Shown here in pieces: positions 25,482-36,644 of a stretch of DNA of 64,000 bases. Positions within the stretch are counted from its first letter, which is position 1; every line of letters starts with the position of its first letter. The stretch is taken from contig CP136069.1 in NCBI GenBank assembly GCA_032622095.1, forward strand, positions 128,259,123 to 128,323,122, given 5' to 3'. The position numbers were made by a program, and so were the translations under genes. The notes under the pieces are model-generated. The model had not been told where the DNA came from. It worked only from the letters and a program-made list of their open reading frames with translations, and made no database searches. Origin of the DNA: Siphonodentalium dalli (taxonomy: Eukaryota > Mollusca > Scaphopoda > Gadilida > Siphonodentaliidae).

Positions 25482-26167
25482 ATAATTCTATATAGTATAG
25501 ACAGAGTTAACCCGATACGGGACGCCAATCACGTCAACCAATTATAGTATATATTATTGATTACGAATATTTACGACGATTATAGAAGGTCATTAAATGT
25601 AAAAGGCTATGTGTGTCGTTGGAATATTAATACTCCCCACTAAGTTATCTATATGTTAAAGCTTGAAGTATTCGCACTAAATACGTATGCATAGCACAGT
25701 GCTTCAAATGACGGATAGTTCATCTTCACTTCCGCTCCGAACAAGTTGCATTGTGTGAACTGAACACACCGCCGCACAAAATACTGCAAACAGGACAATC
25801 TTAACCTTGCACTTCGACCTTGAAGGATGTTTGGTGCAAACGTCACCGCGATGTATCATCACACACTTGAGTAAGGAAGTCTTTTCACCTCCACTGGGTG
25901 CATGTTATGGCTCATTGATAATTATCGCGCATACGTGTGTGCTGGATGAAGGAGAATTATTTTTGTCATGTCGCCCATTGTCATCAACTCACTGCACTCC
26001 ATTGACTTGGATGATATTTAAGTTAATTGTTGCAGGTAAATATTTATACGAATATTAGCGCAAAGTACAAAGTCGTCAATATAATAAAACGAAAGCCTAG
26101 CAATCCGTTCATTAACATGTATGCTGTGTTAGTAACAATAACATTAATCATTTCTAAACTAAATAAA
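25482..26167. other. unassigned intergenic DNA
   Basis: No recognisable gene. Short frames at 25649-25846 (minus) and 25807-26058 (plus) show no family features. Confidence 0.5.
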
Positions 26168-26400
26168 TTAACCCAGTCAGTTAAAGAGTGTACATCGGAA
26201 TGGACTAATATTCATTTGGAAGGACGTTGGGTGATTAAAGCAGAAGACAGATAAATAGAAGTGAAGAAGGGGCCATATTTATTGAGATAAATGGTCAGAT
26301 AATAAGTGCAACAAACGACCCGGTTGTTGAACTTGATATCTGAACATATCCTACGGGATAGTTACTCATCAATGATGATTTATAATATAGAAATGGTTAT
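26168..26400. mobile_element. TTAACCC-family MITE
   Basis: Similar along its length to 17055-17313: ttaacccagtcagttaaaga, catcggaatgg, ggccatatttattgag, cagataataagtgcaacaaa and atctgaacatatcctacggg. The right TTAA is mutated to TTAT. Confidence 0.75.
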
Positions 26401-26492
26401 ACATGTGTATCTCAAATTGCCGTCAAATGAAAATGGCTCATTTGAACCTATGATGACGATGTAGACAAGTATGAAGATGTGCCTATAGAGTA

Positions 26493-26955
26493 CTGATGCT
26501 GGTGACGATACTGATGCTGCTGCTGATGATGATGATGATGATGATGATGACGAAGATGATGACGACGATGATAATAATGATGGTGATGTTGATGATGATA
26601 AATATTATGATGCTTATGACGATGTAGACAATTATGACGATATGACTATAGAGTGCTGATGATGACGGTGATAATGATGATGGTGATGTTGATTATGATA
26701 AACAAGATGATGATGATTATAATGAGCTAGACGATGACGGCACTGATGGCGGTGATACTACCAATGACTTTTGAGTGCTGGTGATGATGATGATGATGAT
26801 GACGATGATAATGCTGATGGTGAACCTATATGATGATGGCGACGTGGACAATTATGAAGATGTTCCTATATAGTACTGATGCTGGTGACGATGATGATGC
26901 TGCTGCTGATGATGACGAAGATGATGACGACGATGATAATAATGATGGTGATGTT
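26493..26955. repeat. (GAT)n-rich trinucleotide repeat region
   Basis: About 460 bp of imperfect gat/gac/gct repeats with longer-period structure: blocks containing gatgctggtgacgat and gatgatgacgacgatgataa recur at 26497-26590 and 26879-26950. One frame would encode an Asp-rich string, but stops interrupt it, so coding is unlikely. Confidence 0.88.
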
Positions 26956-27207
26956 CAGTCATGTTATTTATCTAATTCTCATGTTGCACATATTGTGTAA
27001 TAAACCATTACATTAAAGAAAATGTGATGCAGGGTACACATGGTTTGCTATCGGTGCTAACAAGGTTATGTCAACGGTGTTACTGAAAGTCTGGCGCCAA
27101 TCAGCAATTTATTTTCAGTTCATTCTAATTTCCACTGGAACGTAAATAATTATTCAAGCATAAATCGTGGCAGAAGAAAAACTAGAGGTGTGACTGTCCC
27201 AATGGGA

Positions 27208-27806
27208 CTACGGATACCCCCCCCCCCCTGTTTTTAAAATACTAAGATGTTTCACATGTCAGTAAACATTTATTTAAAATAATAAAATAACAGTTCCCAT
27301 TGCATGTGTACAACCATAACCCCAATCTTAAACCTATTGACCAAAAAATGTAGGAATAAAAGCTCGGACAAAATTATGCATGTTGCAAAAAAAGTTTCTA
27401 AGTCGAAAAAGGCGGATAACTCCACCAAAAAATGTCGGACAGACGTCATAATCGCAGGTGCACAAGCTCCCATGGTACTAAATATATGTGCCACGTTTTA
27501 AAAAAATTGACCGAAAAATGTAGGAATAAAAGCTCGGACAAAAGTATACATGTTGCGAACATTTTCTAAGTCGAAAAAGGGGGGATAACTCCAGCAAAAA
27601 AAGTCCGACAGACGTCATAATCGCAGGTGCACAGGTTCCCATGGTGGTTGATGTCTGTGCCAAGTTTCACGGAAATTGATCAAAAAACGACTGAGAAAAA
27701 CTCCGGACAAATTTATGTCCACGGACGGACGACGGACGACGGACGAACGGACGGACGGACAAGCTGACTCCAGTATACCCCCCTAACTTCGTTGCGGGGG
27801 GTATAA
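27208..27806 (-). repeat. molluscan ataaaagctcggac repeat, multi-unit
   Basis: Bounded by a C run (27218) and gcggggggtata, with two and a partial unit of about 175 bp. Each unit carries ttgaccraaaaatgtaggaa, aaagctcggacaaa, gtcgaaaaaggsggataact, cagacgtcataatcgcaggt and gctcccatggt. A (ggac)n stretch precedes the right end. This repeat type is, from memory, common in bivalves. Frames read through it on either strand are repeat artefacts. Shorter relatives lie at 30797-30985 and 46480-46890. Confidence 0.82.
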
Positions 27807-28769
27807 AAAACTAAACCACGTCATTTTGAACAAGACTTAAAACCATGTGTACCCTTCAGCTCATTTCAGCGAAATTGTGTACCCTTCACTGTACTCTTCT
27901 GCACTGTTTACGTGAGAGTAACCTCTTCAGCCATAATACTTCCTTTAACAATGTTATTGAAAACTTAAGAACCTAGCTATTGATTCTTGAATGGTATTTT
28001 TAACTTTAGTTTGGCGAAGACAGTTTGTGTGTGGATGGGCGTCTACTGGTGGCGATAGCATGATAACTGGAACAAATATAATCTGATTTTGTTGATATTT
28101 GGTTAATGACAATTGCTCAACAATATCATGATTGAGTTCAAAAACCGACCAGGTCCGCATATCTTGGGCAGAGTTACGGCCCTTAATTCGTTAAATTTTG
28201 TGAATTTGTAATGCGATAGTACAATATATTTGGACAGTTGGGGTCCGCGGGGGAATATTTGGTATTCATGTCAGACGTCATCAGCAGTTATGTTTACGAT
28301 AGCCATTTACATTTGATTCATTTTCAAATCAAGCCCATGTTTGGCATTGCTATAGTGCTGCAACTCGACCCAACACATCTGATGCGATTCTTATATTTAA
28401 TAAACAACGTCTGAGATGGCTATAAGTAGAACACTGGGTGCACCTTTTGTACAGCTAAGGTCATTGATCAGGCGTTCAGTGAACGTTCATTGTAAATGTG
28501 TACCTGCGTATATACAATCGATTCACTGCCATATATAGTATAGCTACGTCGTATTATACAGCGCCCCCACACAATATGTATGTCTGCATGGATCTGGTAC
28601 GATTATCAAATATAGATTAATATTACCAGAGCCAACGGGCAAGTGAAGCATCGATATCCTCATTGTACTCAAACTGTTCTACTTCGTCGTACTCTGACGC
28701 CATTCTCGTCGGTTGTACTATTATATATATGTCTGCGTCATTCAATGTGGCTGCTGGATTTTGAACATG

Positions 28770-29814
28770 TTAACCCTTTCTATACCAAATACTCATTGAA
28801 GAGTACATGGTGTTCACATTGGACATGTTCATATAATAAGTTCAACAAACGACTATGTATGTCGTTTGTTGAAAACGTCGAAATTAAAGGGACGGGCGGC
28901 CTTCGTTGTAGGTTATGATTTTGAAATAACATTTATCAAATTATGATAATTTCCTCAAGAATATACCAATAGCATAGCATAACTATGATATGAAAGCGAT
29001 ATTATTAAAAAAAAACTCTTTGTTTCAGAGTAAATGCAGGTCGAGTGTTGTTTAGTTTCTTGCAAAAAGCGCAGTTAGTTGTTTATAATGCAATCACGAT
29101 ATTGCGTCATTTCCTTATTTAGATTTGTAATACTATCATAGTAAATTCTTTATTTGGTATGTATTACCATATATAGGCTAGGAGAAAATACCAACTGGAT
29201 TCAAAGATATTCATCTCTTTGCAAGAACAATTATATCATGTACACGTTTTCTGTCTGATCATTTCCCAATCATGAATGTAACGTGGATTAGTTGGATTTT
29301 GAACTGACAGCGGGTAGAATGGGTCGATTAAAATAAAATTTGATGTGACTTGATTGCGATTTTTGACGGCGCCAATAATTTTATCTTCGCCTTCCACAGC
29401 ACAACGGAACATTTTCATTGGACGATCCGGTAGTTCTGAGCGTTTGTCTATAAACAAATGGTTCTGTAACGTTTTCGATGGTTGTTTACATAACAAAGCG
29501 TACAAAAGTGACAATAACATGCAATTTGCGCGATATTTATGATTGGTATACGAACAATATCTCTATTATAAAATATTCCTTCTGTTTATAGCGGTTTTAG
29601 CGGATGTGACAGTGTTAACAGCTGTACCCACCGCGAAGCCCACCCGTATCTTTAATATGATCTGAACCTGTCCCTCCAATAAATAGGACTCCTTCTGCAA
29701 TTTTAATATCTGTCTTAATTTTTCCTGATTACCCCTCCAGGTGAATAAATGGACCATTCCAATGTATAATGTTATTACTAAGTGTGAGAATCCATTCAGT
29801 GTAGAAAGGGTTAA
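28770..29814. mobile_element. TTAACCC-family MITE split by a TTAA element
   Basis: The left part (28770-28883) starts TTAACCCTTTCTATACCAAA and carries the gttcaacaaacgac hairpin. The right part (29656-29814) continues with atgatctgaacctgtccc, ccaataaataggactcc and ends tgtagaaagggTTAA. Removing the insertion at 28884-29655 gives an element of about 270 bp, similar to 17055-17313 and 25260-25481. Confidence 0.82.
28884..29655. mobile_element. TTAA-flanked AGGYACG MITE, long diverged copy
   Basis: Ends are TTAAAGGGACGGGCGGCCTT and, at the right, acccgtatctTTAA, with ccaccgcgaagcc just inside. The right third (ggttgtttacataacaaa, ttccttctgtttatagcggt) matches the 500-bp copies; the left part is longer and diverged. 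It sits at a TTAA within a TTAACCC-family element, which shows relative age: the host MITE is older. Confidence 0.75.
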
Positions 29815-30111
29815 TAGCCCACAAATAATGTGCAAGCCTCAAGATTAGGATAGTAATTTATAGCTTTTGTGACATTCAGGCGTTCAATATAGCTCGAAAA
29901 CACTTGATATTTACATGTATCTGGAACAAATTTGTCGAAATTATAATATATGGCTGAAAATATACGTGTTTTGTTTCTTATATTTCTCGATATATTTGAG
30001 ATAGTTTCGTTTAAGTTCCGGTATTTTTTGTTAAAGAATATTGTGGACTTTTTCGGGTTCGAAAAATTCATATTTAGTATTCCGTCGCCATGACAACACG
30101 GGGAATGTATC

Positions 30112-30345
30112 ATTCTATTAACATCGCTGAAAATCTCAAACAAATCAACCGAAGCACTCCAAAGAAAACATCGTCTGAACTTGGCTCAATTGTAAATATT
30201 TACTTCTCGATTCGGGACGCAACTATCGGCGATAAACTAACGAAAACAATTTAGCCACCGAGAGACACTGCATTTAATTAATAAATAAGAACGGCGGTGT
30301 GTGTTGTCAATTTCGATATAATATTTGTAAAAAAAAATAAAAAAT
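30112..30345. repeat. dispersed repeat, about 230 bp, copy 1
   Basis: Direct repeat of 62948-63175: shared landmarks cattctattaacatcgctga, ctcaattgtaaatatttac, tctcgattcgggacgca, tgcatttaattaata and cggtgtgtgttgtcaattt. No terminal inverted repeats or frame recognised. It could be a SINE or an old MITE end; no tRNA-like promoter boxes were seen. Confidence 0.72.
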
Positions 30346-30796
30346 ACTTTGAGCAAGATTGTTCTCCATTTATATTCCATGACCCCGCCGACCTGCAGAG
30401 TGTTTCATATCAGTTCTAAGTGCCACGAAAACAACTATACTAGCTGACGTTGTCAGCCATCCTTCAAATTATCTCACGCGGACCAAAATCATGACCTTGA
30501 AAAATTAATGTTATCATTCCTTCACGAAATGACATTCAATCGTATATGCTCTGAATTTGCGATGTCACATCCTATATGCATTCCAACTTTAATTTGATTG
30601 ACGTTTATGCCCATTACAGGAGTTTTTATGTTGTTGATGTTTTCATCATATTTAGTTTTATGAAGAGATATATAAGGGAAATCGGTTTATTAAATTTTAT
30701 TTGCAAATCTATAAACATCAGAATTGGTCAGAACTCATCAGGAAATTAATGAGTACATCTATATTCGGACAGCACTATTTATGTTACAAAATAATT

Positions 30797-30985
30797 GGAA
30801 GTCCAAAAAGGGAGATAAGTCATTTAAAAGGTCCGATCGCAGGCGCCCATTCTCCCGTTGTGTAAATATATATGTGTGAAGTTAAAATAAAATGTAGGAA
30901 TACAAGCTCGGACAAAGTAGCGTCGCCGGACGGACGGACGCCCGGACCGACTAGCCGATTCCACTATCCCCCACGTCCACGACTT
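30797..30985 (-). repeat. molluscan ataaaagctcggac repeat, partial
   Basis: A single worn unit: ggagataagtcat, gatcgcaggcgcccattctc, atgtaggaatacaagctcgg, then (cgga)n and a tatcccccacg end. Same family as 27208-27806. Confidence 0.75.
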
Positions 30986-31440
30986 CTTTGCTGGTGTATA
31001 CTGCTTATGCGGTATTAATACCGAATACGGTCGATAACAAAGTGTCAGCATTTGTCCTCTGATACCCTTTATACCTATTTGGTATCTCAATAACATATAG
31101 TTAACCTTAATATAAGAGTACCCGCTCTACGTGTTCAAGTGGAGTATTTAAAGACCACTTGACAGTCAAACCCCCTGCTATATTTCATTTGGAGTCACCA
31201 ATAAACATTTATGGGCCGTGTATTAAAATAGAGGTAAAACGTGTACCCCGTGAAGATACGAAACATGTGTGGCCTCGAAGTCCCAACTAAGCGATAGGAA
31301 TTTTTTCACTTCACCCTTGAGCATATCATCCTTTAATCCAGTATCCTCTGCGCATGGAAAATAAAGAGCGTAACGTGTAAATCGTTTCCTGGCAAGGCAA
31401 CAATAAAGAGCGCTTTTCTCATTGATATTCTGCAAGTTGA

Positions 31441-32287
31441 ATAATAATGCTTTATTCTCTGATCCAGATTACATGATAGGATATTGAGACAGAAGTATAT
31501 ACAAAGAGATGAAGCATATACACAATATTTACATCCGGTTTTACATGGTCTCAAAACCTTACATACAATTACATGTGCAATTTATATAATAAGTGTGTTG
31601 CTGTCGAGATAACGGGTTATATTACATTTATATGTTGTGTATCATGTGTATACGGTAGATTCATTGCTTGTGCGATAACAACAACAACAACAACAACAAC
31701 AACAACTTCAACCACGTTATGTGTTGCGAGTCTTTTCTACTTCACTAAATATAGTTTTGATAAAAGAACATAACTTGCGTAGGAAATGTGGGTCATTTGA
31801 GTTCAGAACGTCACTCATTGTTACTACATTAGCCCGTTCAGTGTGTCTATTTTGGATTAGATGGGATCTTTGAGTCTTGAATTTGTTACATTCTAAAAGG
31901 TAATGAAATTCATCTCCAATATCTTCGGTCTGTCTCAATAACACCATACAAATATGGATATCATTGGAACCGGTTCATTGACCACATTGTGATGGTTACA
32001 GTTATGCCCTGTGCCAATGCATTCTCTTATATATGCGAGTCGACCATAGGTCGCCTCACATATATAAGAGAATGCATTGGCCTAAAATCAACACTTTTTA
32101 CCATTTTTTCTTACATTCTTCAACAATTTTATAATTTTTTCTTACATTTAAAAAAAAAATTATAATATTTTTGTACATTCTTTGACAATTTTATCATTTT
32201 TAATATATGTTAAGCCAATCCATTCTCTTATATATGCGAGGCGACCTATGGTCGACTCGCATATATAAGAGAATGCATTGGCACAGT
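31441..32287 (-). mobile_element. 5'-truncated LINE joined to a palindrome pair, with 29-bp target duplication
   Basis: The insertion is bounded by an identical 29-bp direct repeat (31412-31440 and 32288-32316; core ctcattgatattctgcaag). On the minus strand the 3' end has AATAAA followed by an ATTATTAT tail. A (GTT)n run lies at 31678-31707, and a frame at 31717-32005 encodes a LINE C-terminal zinc-binding segment. The 5' part is not LINE coding sequence but two 69-bp palindromes (32013-32081, 32214-32282) with a T-rich spacer. The single target duplication implies that the whole composite arrived as one unit. Confidence 0.78.
31717..32005 (-). pseudogene. LINE ORF2 C-terminal fragment
   Basis: The frame reads HICMVLLRQTEDIGDEFHYL then LECNKFKTQR and ends about 50 codons later at a stop near 31717. 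The pattern Cys...GDEFHYLLEC is the usual C-terminal Zn-binding tail of LINE polyproteins that lies after the reverse transcriptase domain. The expected second Cys of the CxxC pair appears to be missing. There is no RT or endonuclease domain, so it is non-functional. Confidence 0.7.
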
Positions 32288-32394
32288 GCTTTTCTCATTG
32301 ATATTCTGCAAGTTGAAGATAGCCGTTAAACGGATATGGCTCATTTGAACTTCCAAATTGTATCTACATGATTTGGGAAGATGCATAAGATATG

Positions 32395-32682
32395 TTAATA
32401 AAGCGGAAGGGGTAAAAAAAAAAGTGCTGAAGGGTACACAGGTTTTGAAAATGTGCTGAAGAGTACACATGTTGAAATGTCATTCTAAATGACGTTTAGT
32501 GTTCGTATCTGCCATTATTTCTGTTAGAGAATAATTGTTTACGTTATAATGAACATTAAAATTAACAGAAAACCAACGGTGTTAGTGCCGATCACAAACC
32601 CTGTGTACTTTTCAGCACATTTTCAAACCCTGTGTACCCTTCAGCACTTTTTTTGGTGAGAGTGACCCCTTCAGCTTTAATA
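32395..32682. mobile_element. inverted-repeat element with gtgctgaagggtacac arms
   Basis: The outer arms are ttaataaagcggaaggggt and its approximate complement accccttcagctttaataa. Inside each arm a second motif is repeated directly: agtgctgaagggtacacagg then atgtgctgaagagtacacat on the left, and the complements on the right. A related worn segment (gtgtacccttcagc, gagagtaacctcttcagcc) lies at 27848-27935. Confidence 0.75.
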
Positions 32683-32689
32683 AATGGTC

Positions 32690-32775
32690 GAAATATTGAT
32701 ATACATGTGTCGAACGCTCTCTATTTCTACCATGTTAGGATTTACAGACTAACAGGGAACGCTTTTTATTATTGC
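32690..32775. repeat. AAAGAGCG-box pair, reverse orientation
   Basis: The segment gaacgctctctattt at 32711 and gggaacgctttttatt at 32755, 45 bp apart, with catgttaggatttacagact between. It matches the reverse of 42110-42175 and is probably a fragment of that element. Confidence 0.6.
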
Positions 32776-32837
32776 ATGAATGTCGAAGAAAGTTCTGGAC
32801 TCGAACTTTATGAGTTCCATCCCTTGTATTTAGGCCA

Positions 32838-32930
32838 TTAAACCTTTCACGACGGGAGCTTCCTGATATTTTGCGAAAACACGGTGCCAGTGCATTTTCT
32901 TATATATGCGAGTCACCAGATGCTACCAGT
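32838..32930. mobile_element. left half of a TTAACCCTTTCRTGACTGG element
   Basis: Starts ttaaacctttcacgacggga, continues gcttcctgatattttgcgaa, and breaks in the middle of a palindrome module (gccagtgcattttcttatat) at gagtcaccag. No right end was found. Confidence 0.6.
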
Positions 32931-33917
32931 TTCGTTAGTTCATTCTTACCAGACTTACAGTCCTTGATATTATTACTAAAAGAGCATTAATAAAGTCAGT
33001 GCGACCACGTGTACCGGGTAATGTGAATCGTAGTCTTCAGCCCTCATATATACATGCGTAGTAATGTATGACTCTTTTGCTTGTCACGTCGTTCCTGTGG
33101 TCGAAATATGCCAATGAATACATAAGATGCTTACCAATGGACTGTACACGCGTCACAATAACTTATTGCGGTAACTGGTGGGGGGGGGGTCGTGACAAAA
33201 TTTGCAGGCACAGGGTCGAAAAAATATTACCGCTACCTAACCACATACCCCACCCTCTGTGTACATTTTGTATTGTATCCAGGCCAACTGTATTGGTAGC
33301 CATCGCCACCCCCCGAAATTAGTAAATAAATCAGAACCATATGAAACAAAACTATAAAATGAATGACCATTATATAAATAAAGGTTACACAAACGTTTGT
33401 GTATACTGTTGGAATCCAGGACACATGAATCCACACGACATAGTGTAAATTCATCGGCTTAGGTGGAACGTTGGACGAGAGTCGGACAACCCACTTGACA
33501 AGGAGGCCAAACACTACACAAATATTCACAATATGACGAAATGTATTGTAATATAATGCATTATTATAAAATTGATAAACAGAAGATATACTTGCATGGT
33601 GTAGAGACTTACCCATTAACTAGGTAGAAACAAAAACTCTTGCGAGAAAGTTCCGAGGGCATGTAAACCATGCACGCAACCTTCGACGACGACAGAAATA
33701 ATCGCGGGCAGATTAGTCAGAGTATAACAATTATGGATGACTACATATGGATAGTTAGTTATCAGACATATCTCTTTAACATATGCGACATCATAAGTGT
33801 TTAAAATGATATATAAATATATAAAGATGTATATATATACATGAGACATTCCCCAAACTACATGTACTACAACCTGCTACATGTACCTGCTACATGTATA
33901 CACTACAACCTACTCAC

Positions 33918-34389
33918 CCATCACGTTAATGGTGGTAGCCTCTCTCTTCTTCAAGCGGTGCGACTCTATCAGACCGAACCACCCGTTCGGGTACACCGGT
34001 GGAATATTAGCACCTTGAGGTCGTTTCTGCATCAAATTAGAAACTTCCTTCGCTGTCAGAACTCCATCAGTAACGTAACCAACATCTCCTAATTTCATAA
34101 TTCTAGTATATGGTTTGAATAAAAACTGGTGCAGATAATAGAGGACAACAAATATCAGCACAAGAGCAGCATAAGTTTTCCAAGAAGTAAAATCCAAAAG
34201 TTCAACACATGCTGCTAAACTCGTTGTCATTCTTAACTGGGTGTCCAGCAATGCCCGGTACCAGAGTTGTCCAACTTCGAGAAGCGGGGATTTCAGAACT
34301 TTGTCTGCGAGGGCAGCGACCAGCGTTGCACACAATCCAATTATAGTGACTCCGCACAGGAAGCGTTTTGAAAAATAACTATTGGCCAT
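33918..34389 (-). CDS. nvd: Neverland/DAF-36-type sterol 7-desaturase, first coding exon
   Basis: The enzyme converts cholesterol to 7-dehydrocholesterol and belongs to the Rieske oxygenases of the ER membrane. This exon gives the first 157 residues plus one base. It has hydrophobic segments at about residues 11-29 and 72-92, then KLGDVGYV at 99-106 and IPPVYPNGWFGLIESHRLK at 129-147, the conserved block just before the Rieske domain in Neverland and DAF-36. ATG at 34389 has A at -3 and G at +4. The frame stays open upstream to GTG at 34413 and slightly beyond, but no earlier ATG is present. The exon ends with a strong GTGAGTA donor at 33917, phase 1, immediately before an in-frame stop. Rieske (CxH...CxxH) and C-terminal exons should lie below 33900 and were not recognised. 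Family assignment is by recalled motif, without a search. Confidence 0.85.
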
Positions 34390-36644
34390 AATTTCTGATA
34401 ATTCAGAGGTCACCTGACGTGCTAGAATTCAATATATCCGCGTCTTGAGATGACGGAGCACTTACTTATGAATTGTGTGTTGGTGATTAATCCCGACAGT
34501 TACGATGAAAATTAATCCTATTACAAAACGTTAATCCGTATACCGGAAACAGAATAATGCGTCAGCACGTAGGCGATTACGGCGTTGATAAATCTCCGTG
34601 AAATTGGTGCGCACCAGGATTCCACATTAACACTGCGCTTTAAACTCCAGGATGGTAAAGGGAGAGAAAGGCACAGCGATATCAGAATGACATGCGTGTG
34701 ACCACGTACCGCGTGCACCGCACACACGATAAGGATGGAGTCAAAATCTAGTTAAGCTTAACTCTGATTCAAACCGTCGGCGACAGAGATAATAACGCAG
34801 AGCTTGTATCATAAGGTCACTTTATAAAGCTAGCACGCTCTATCATTAATATATCCGGCTAAAATGTTTACCATCGCGACGCGAAAACTCAGTCGCTGGT
34901 GCATGAAGACCATTGCTTAACAACAACCATTGATTTTATTGTGTTTTGCCTCGCAGCTCTGTGGCATAACGGCTCGGGTACGATATCGGGTAGATGATAT
35001 CGGTGAAAGCCTGTTTGCGTCCAGTGTGTCTTTAATCGTTAAGACTCGCCGTTCGGTCGTAAATCTGTGGACGGACAGACCCCCACTATCGATTTTATTT
35101 ATGTACATCTCACATAGAGTGAAAGTGTCGCTACATCTCACATATTAAGAGTGAAAGTGTCGTTGGTAAATTATGTATGTCTTGATGAATTAGTGAGGGT
35201 CGTGTTATTACATATATTATAGCTTTTACGCACGTTAAACTTGTCCCCGTATACGACAGGAATGTTCAAGGCCACGAATCTACGTCACTAATGTAATATA
35301 TAAACCGTCGCGTCTGACGTTCGGAACTCATGCCGTCGAATTCTGGTATCTGGCCTGGACCAGGTTTCGCGTAAACTATAGTAAACCAAAGTGTGCCTTC
35401 TTGTTGTCATTCAAGCCTCTGTCTGTTAATAGTTCGTACTATGTGGTAAAGTACGAGTTATGGTCACGATTCACGAAACATACACTGTAGGTAACTTGTT
35501 TGAAGCGCAAATTGGAGAAGCTTTATAGAAAACTTAATGAGATTCGTATACCTATGAAGTTGTATTATTGTGTTCTATATATAGCCCACGTTACCTGAGA
35601 ATAGTATCAGAGCACGCGCTTAACGTAACGTAAAGTGGCGCTCTCTTAAACGAAAGGCGCAATAAAAACGATTATCCGATTGGTCAGATTGTCTATCTTA
35701 ACCAATCAGATTTGACGTTGCATAGACATGGTTGTTGCTAAGCCTTGTAGTTCAAATACAGAACTCATCACCTCGGCGTTATAAGTATTTCCACAAATTA
35801 CCTATTATAACACAACAAAAGGATGAGATGAAAACTATATACATAGAAGGTGAGTGATCTAAATAAAAAATGTACTTCATATATTGTTTCGGACCGAAAA
35901 ATGTCACCAAAACACTTCTTTTACTGCGATTTGAGACGTCCGTTGTTTGAGTCTGACTTGGTTGGTGAGTTGGTCAAGGACTCAAGTTTGTGTTTGAAAT
36001 CGACAGTTTCAAACTCTGAGTCTTTGTTATTGCCGTTTATGTTTCAATGAATGATTAGCTGAAAGTTAACTTGGCAAGATAACTAGATCATAGTTGCCAT
36101 CAACTGAATGAATTTAATCGCAAAAAAATGCCTCTAATTTATCAATTATCAGCAGTCTCTGTTCCAACTCCAAAGCTTAACAACAGTTGTCATTAGCGAA
36201 GACCGGAAAAAAAATCAAAACATATTTCCGGTTATTCCAACAAGGTGAAGGACAAGGTCGGGACAATTCTCAAAACAAAAATTAAAATCCTTGAAATTGA
36301 AATGAAATTAGGCTTCATGTTGGACGTGAGGAATTATTCTCACTTCGTCTTTTCATCGTGGATTTAGCGGGCGTTAGTTAAAAATTATCTGATTCTAATT
36401 AATGGCCAGATTTCCAGTTTACACTACTCACTTGTCACAACATGATTCATGAATTCCAAGGATTGTAATTTGTACTATTTGTATATACATTCCGCTTTAT
36501 TTAATTTGAATGTGATTACTACTAGTGCTAGTTTTGTGAAAGTAACATAAATAGGATACATATATACACAGAGACACGCTTGTCCCAAACCACATATCAA
36601 CACAAGTAAGAAGAACTAAGATGGATGCTGATTGTTTATATCTC
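34390..36644. other. upstream region of the nvd exon
   Basis: This should hold the 5' UTR, any 5' non-coding exon and the promoter of the minus-strand gene. An acceptor-like CAG lies at 34414-34416 read on the minus strand, so the start exon may itself be spliced to an upstream leader. No convincing TATA box or start site could be assigned. No other gene or transposon was recognised apart from a two-unit tandem duplication at 35104-35162. Confidence 0.45.
35104..35162. repeat. two-copy tandem duplication
   Basis: A unit beginning tacatctcacat and ending gagtgaaagtgtcg occurs twice (28 and 31 bp), the second with a three-base insertion. It lies 0.7 kb upstream of the nvd start. Confidence 0.8.

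Larger units (their letters stand above)
31357..32394. mobile_element. AAAGAGCG-box element split by a LINE insertion
   Basis: The left part (31357-31440) has two taaagagcg boxes at 31362 and 31404, exactly 42 bp apart. The right part (32288-32394) carries ttaaacggatatggctcatt and the weaker tacatgatttgggaagatgcataagatatg-type block. The same two modules occur in reverse order and orientation at 41937-42175. The LINE copy at 31441-32287 interrupts this element, duplicating 29 bp of it. Confidence 0.6.

Noticed and set aside
26493-26955. A possible Asp-rich biomineralisation protein encoded by the GAT repeat.
   Set aside because: The repeat is imperfect, stops break the Asp frame, and no signal peptide or start precedes it.
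33233-33616. A 127-codon minus-strand frame just downstream of the nvd exon, considered as exon 2.
   Set aside because: It lacks Rieske CxH and CxxH motifs and the expected residues following the phase-1 junction.
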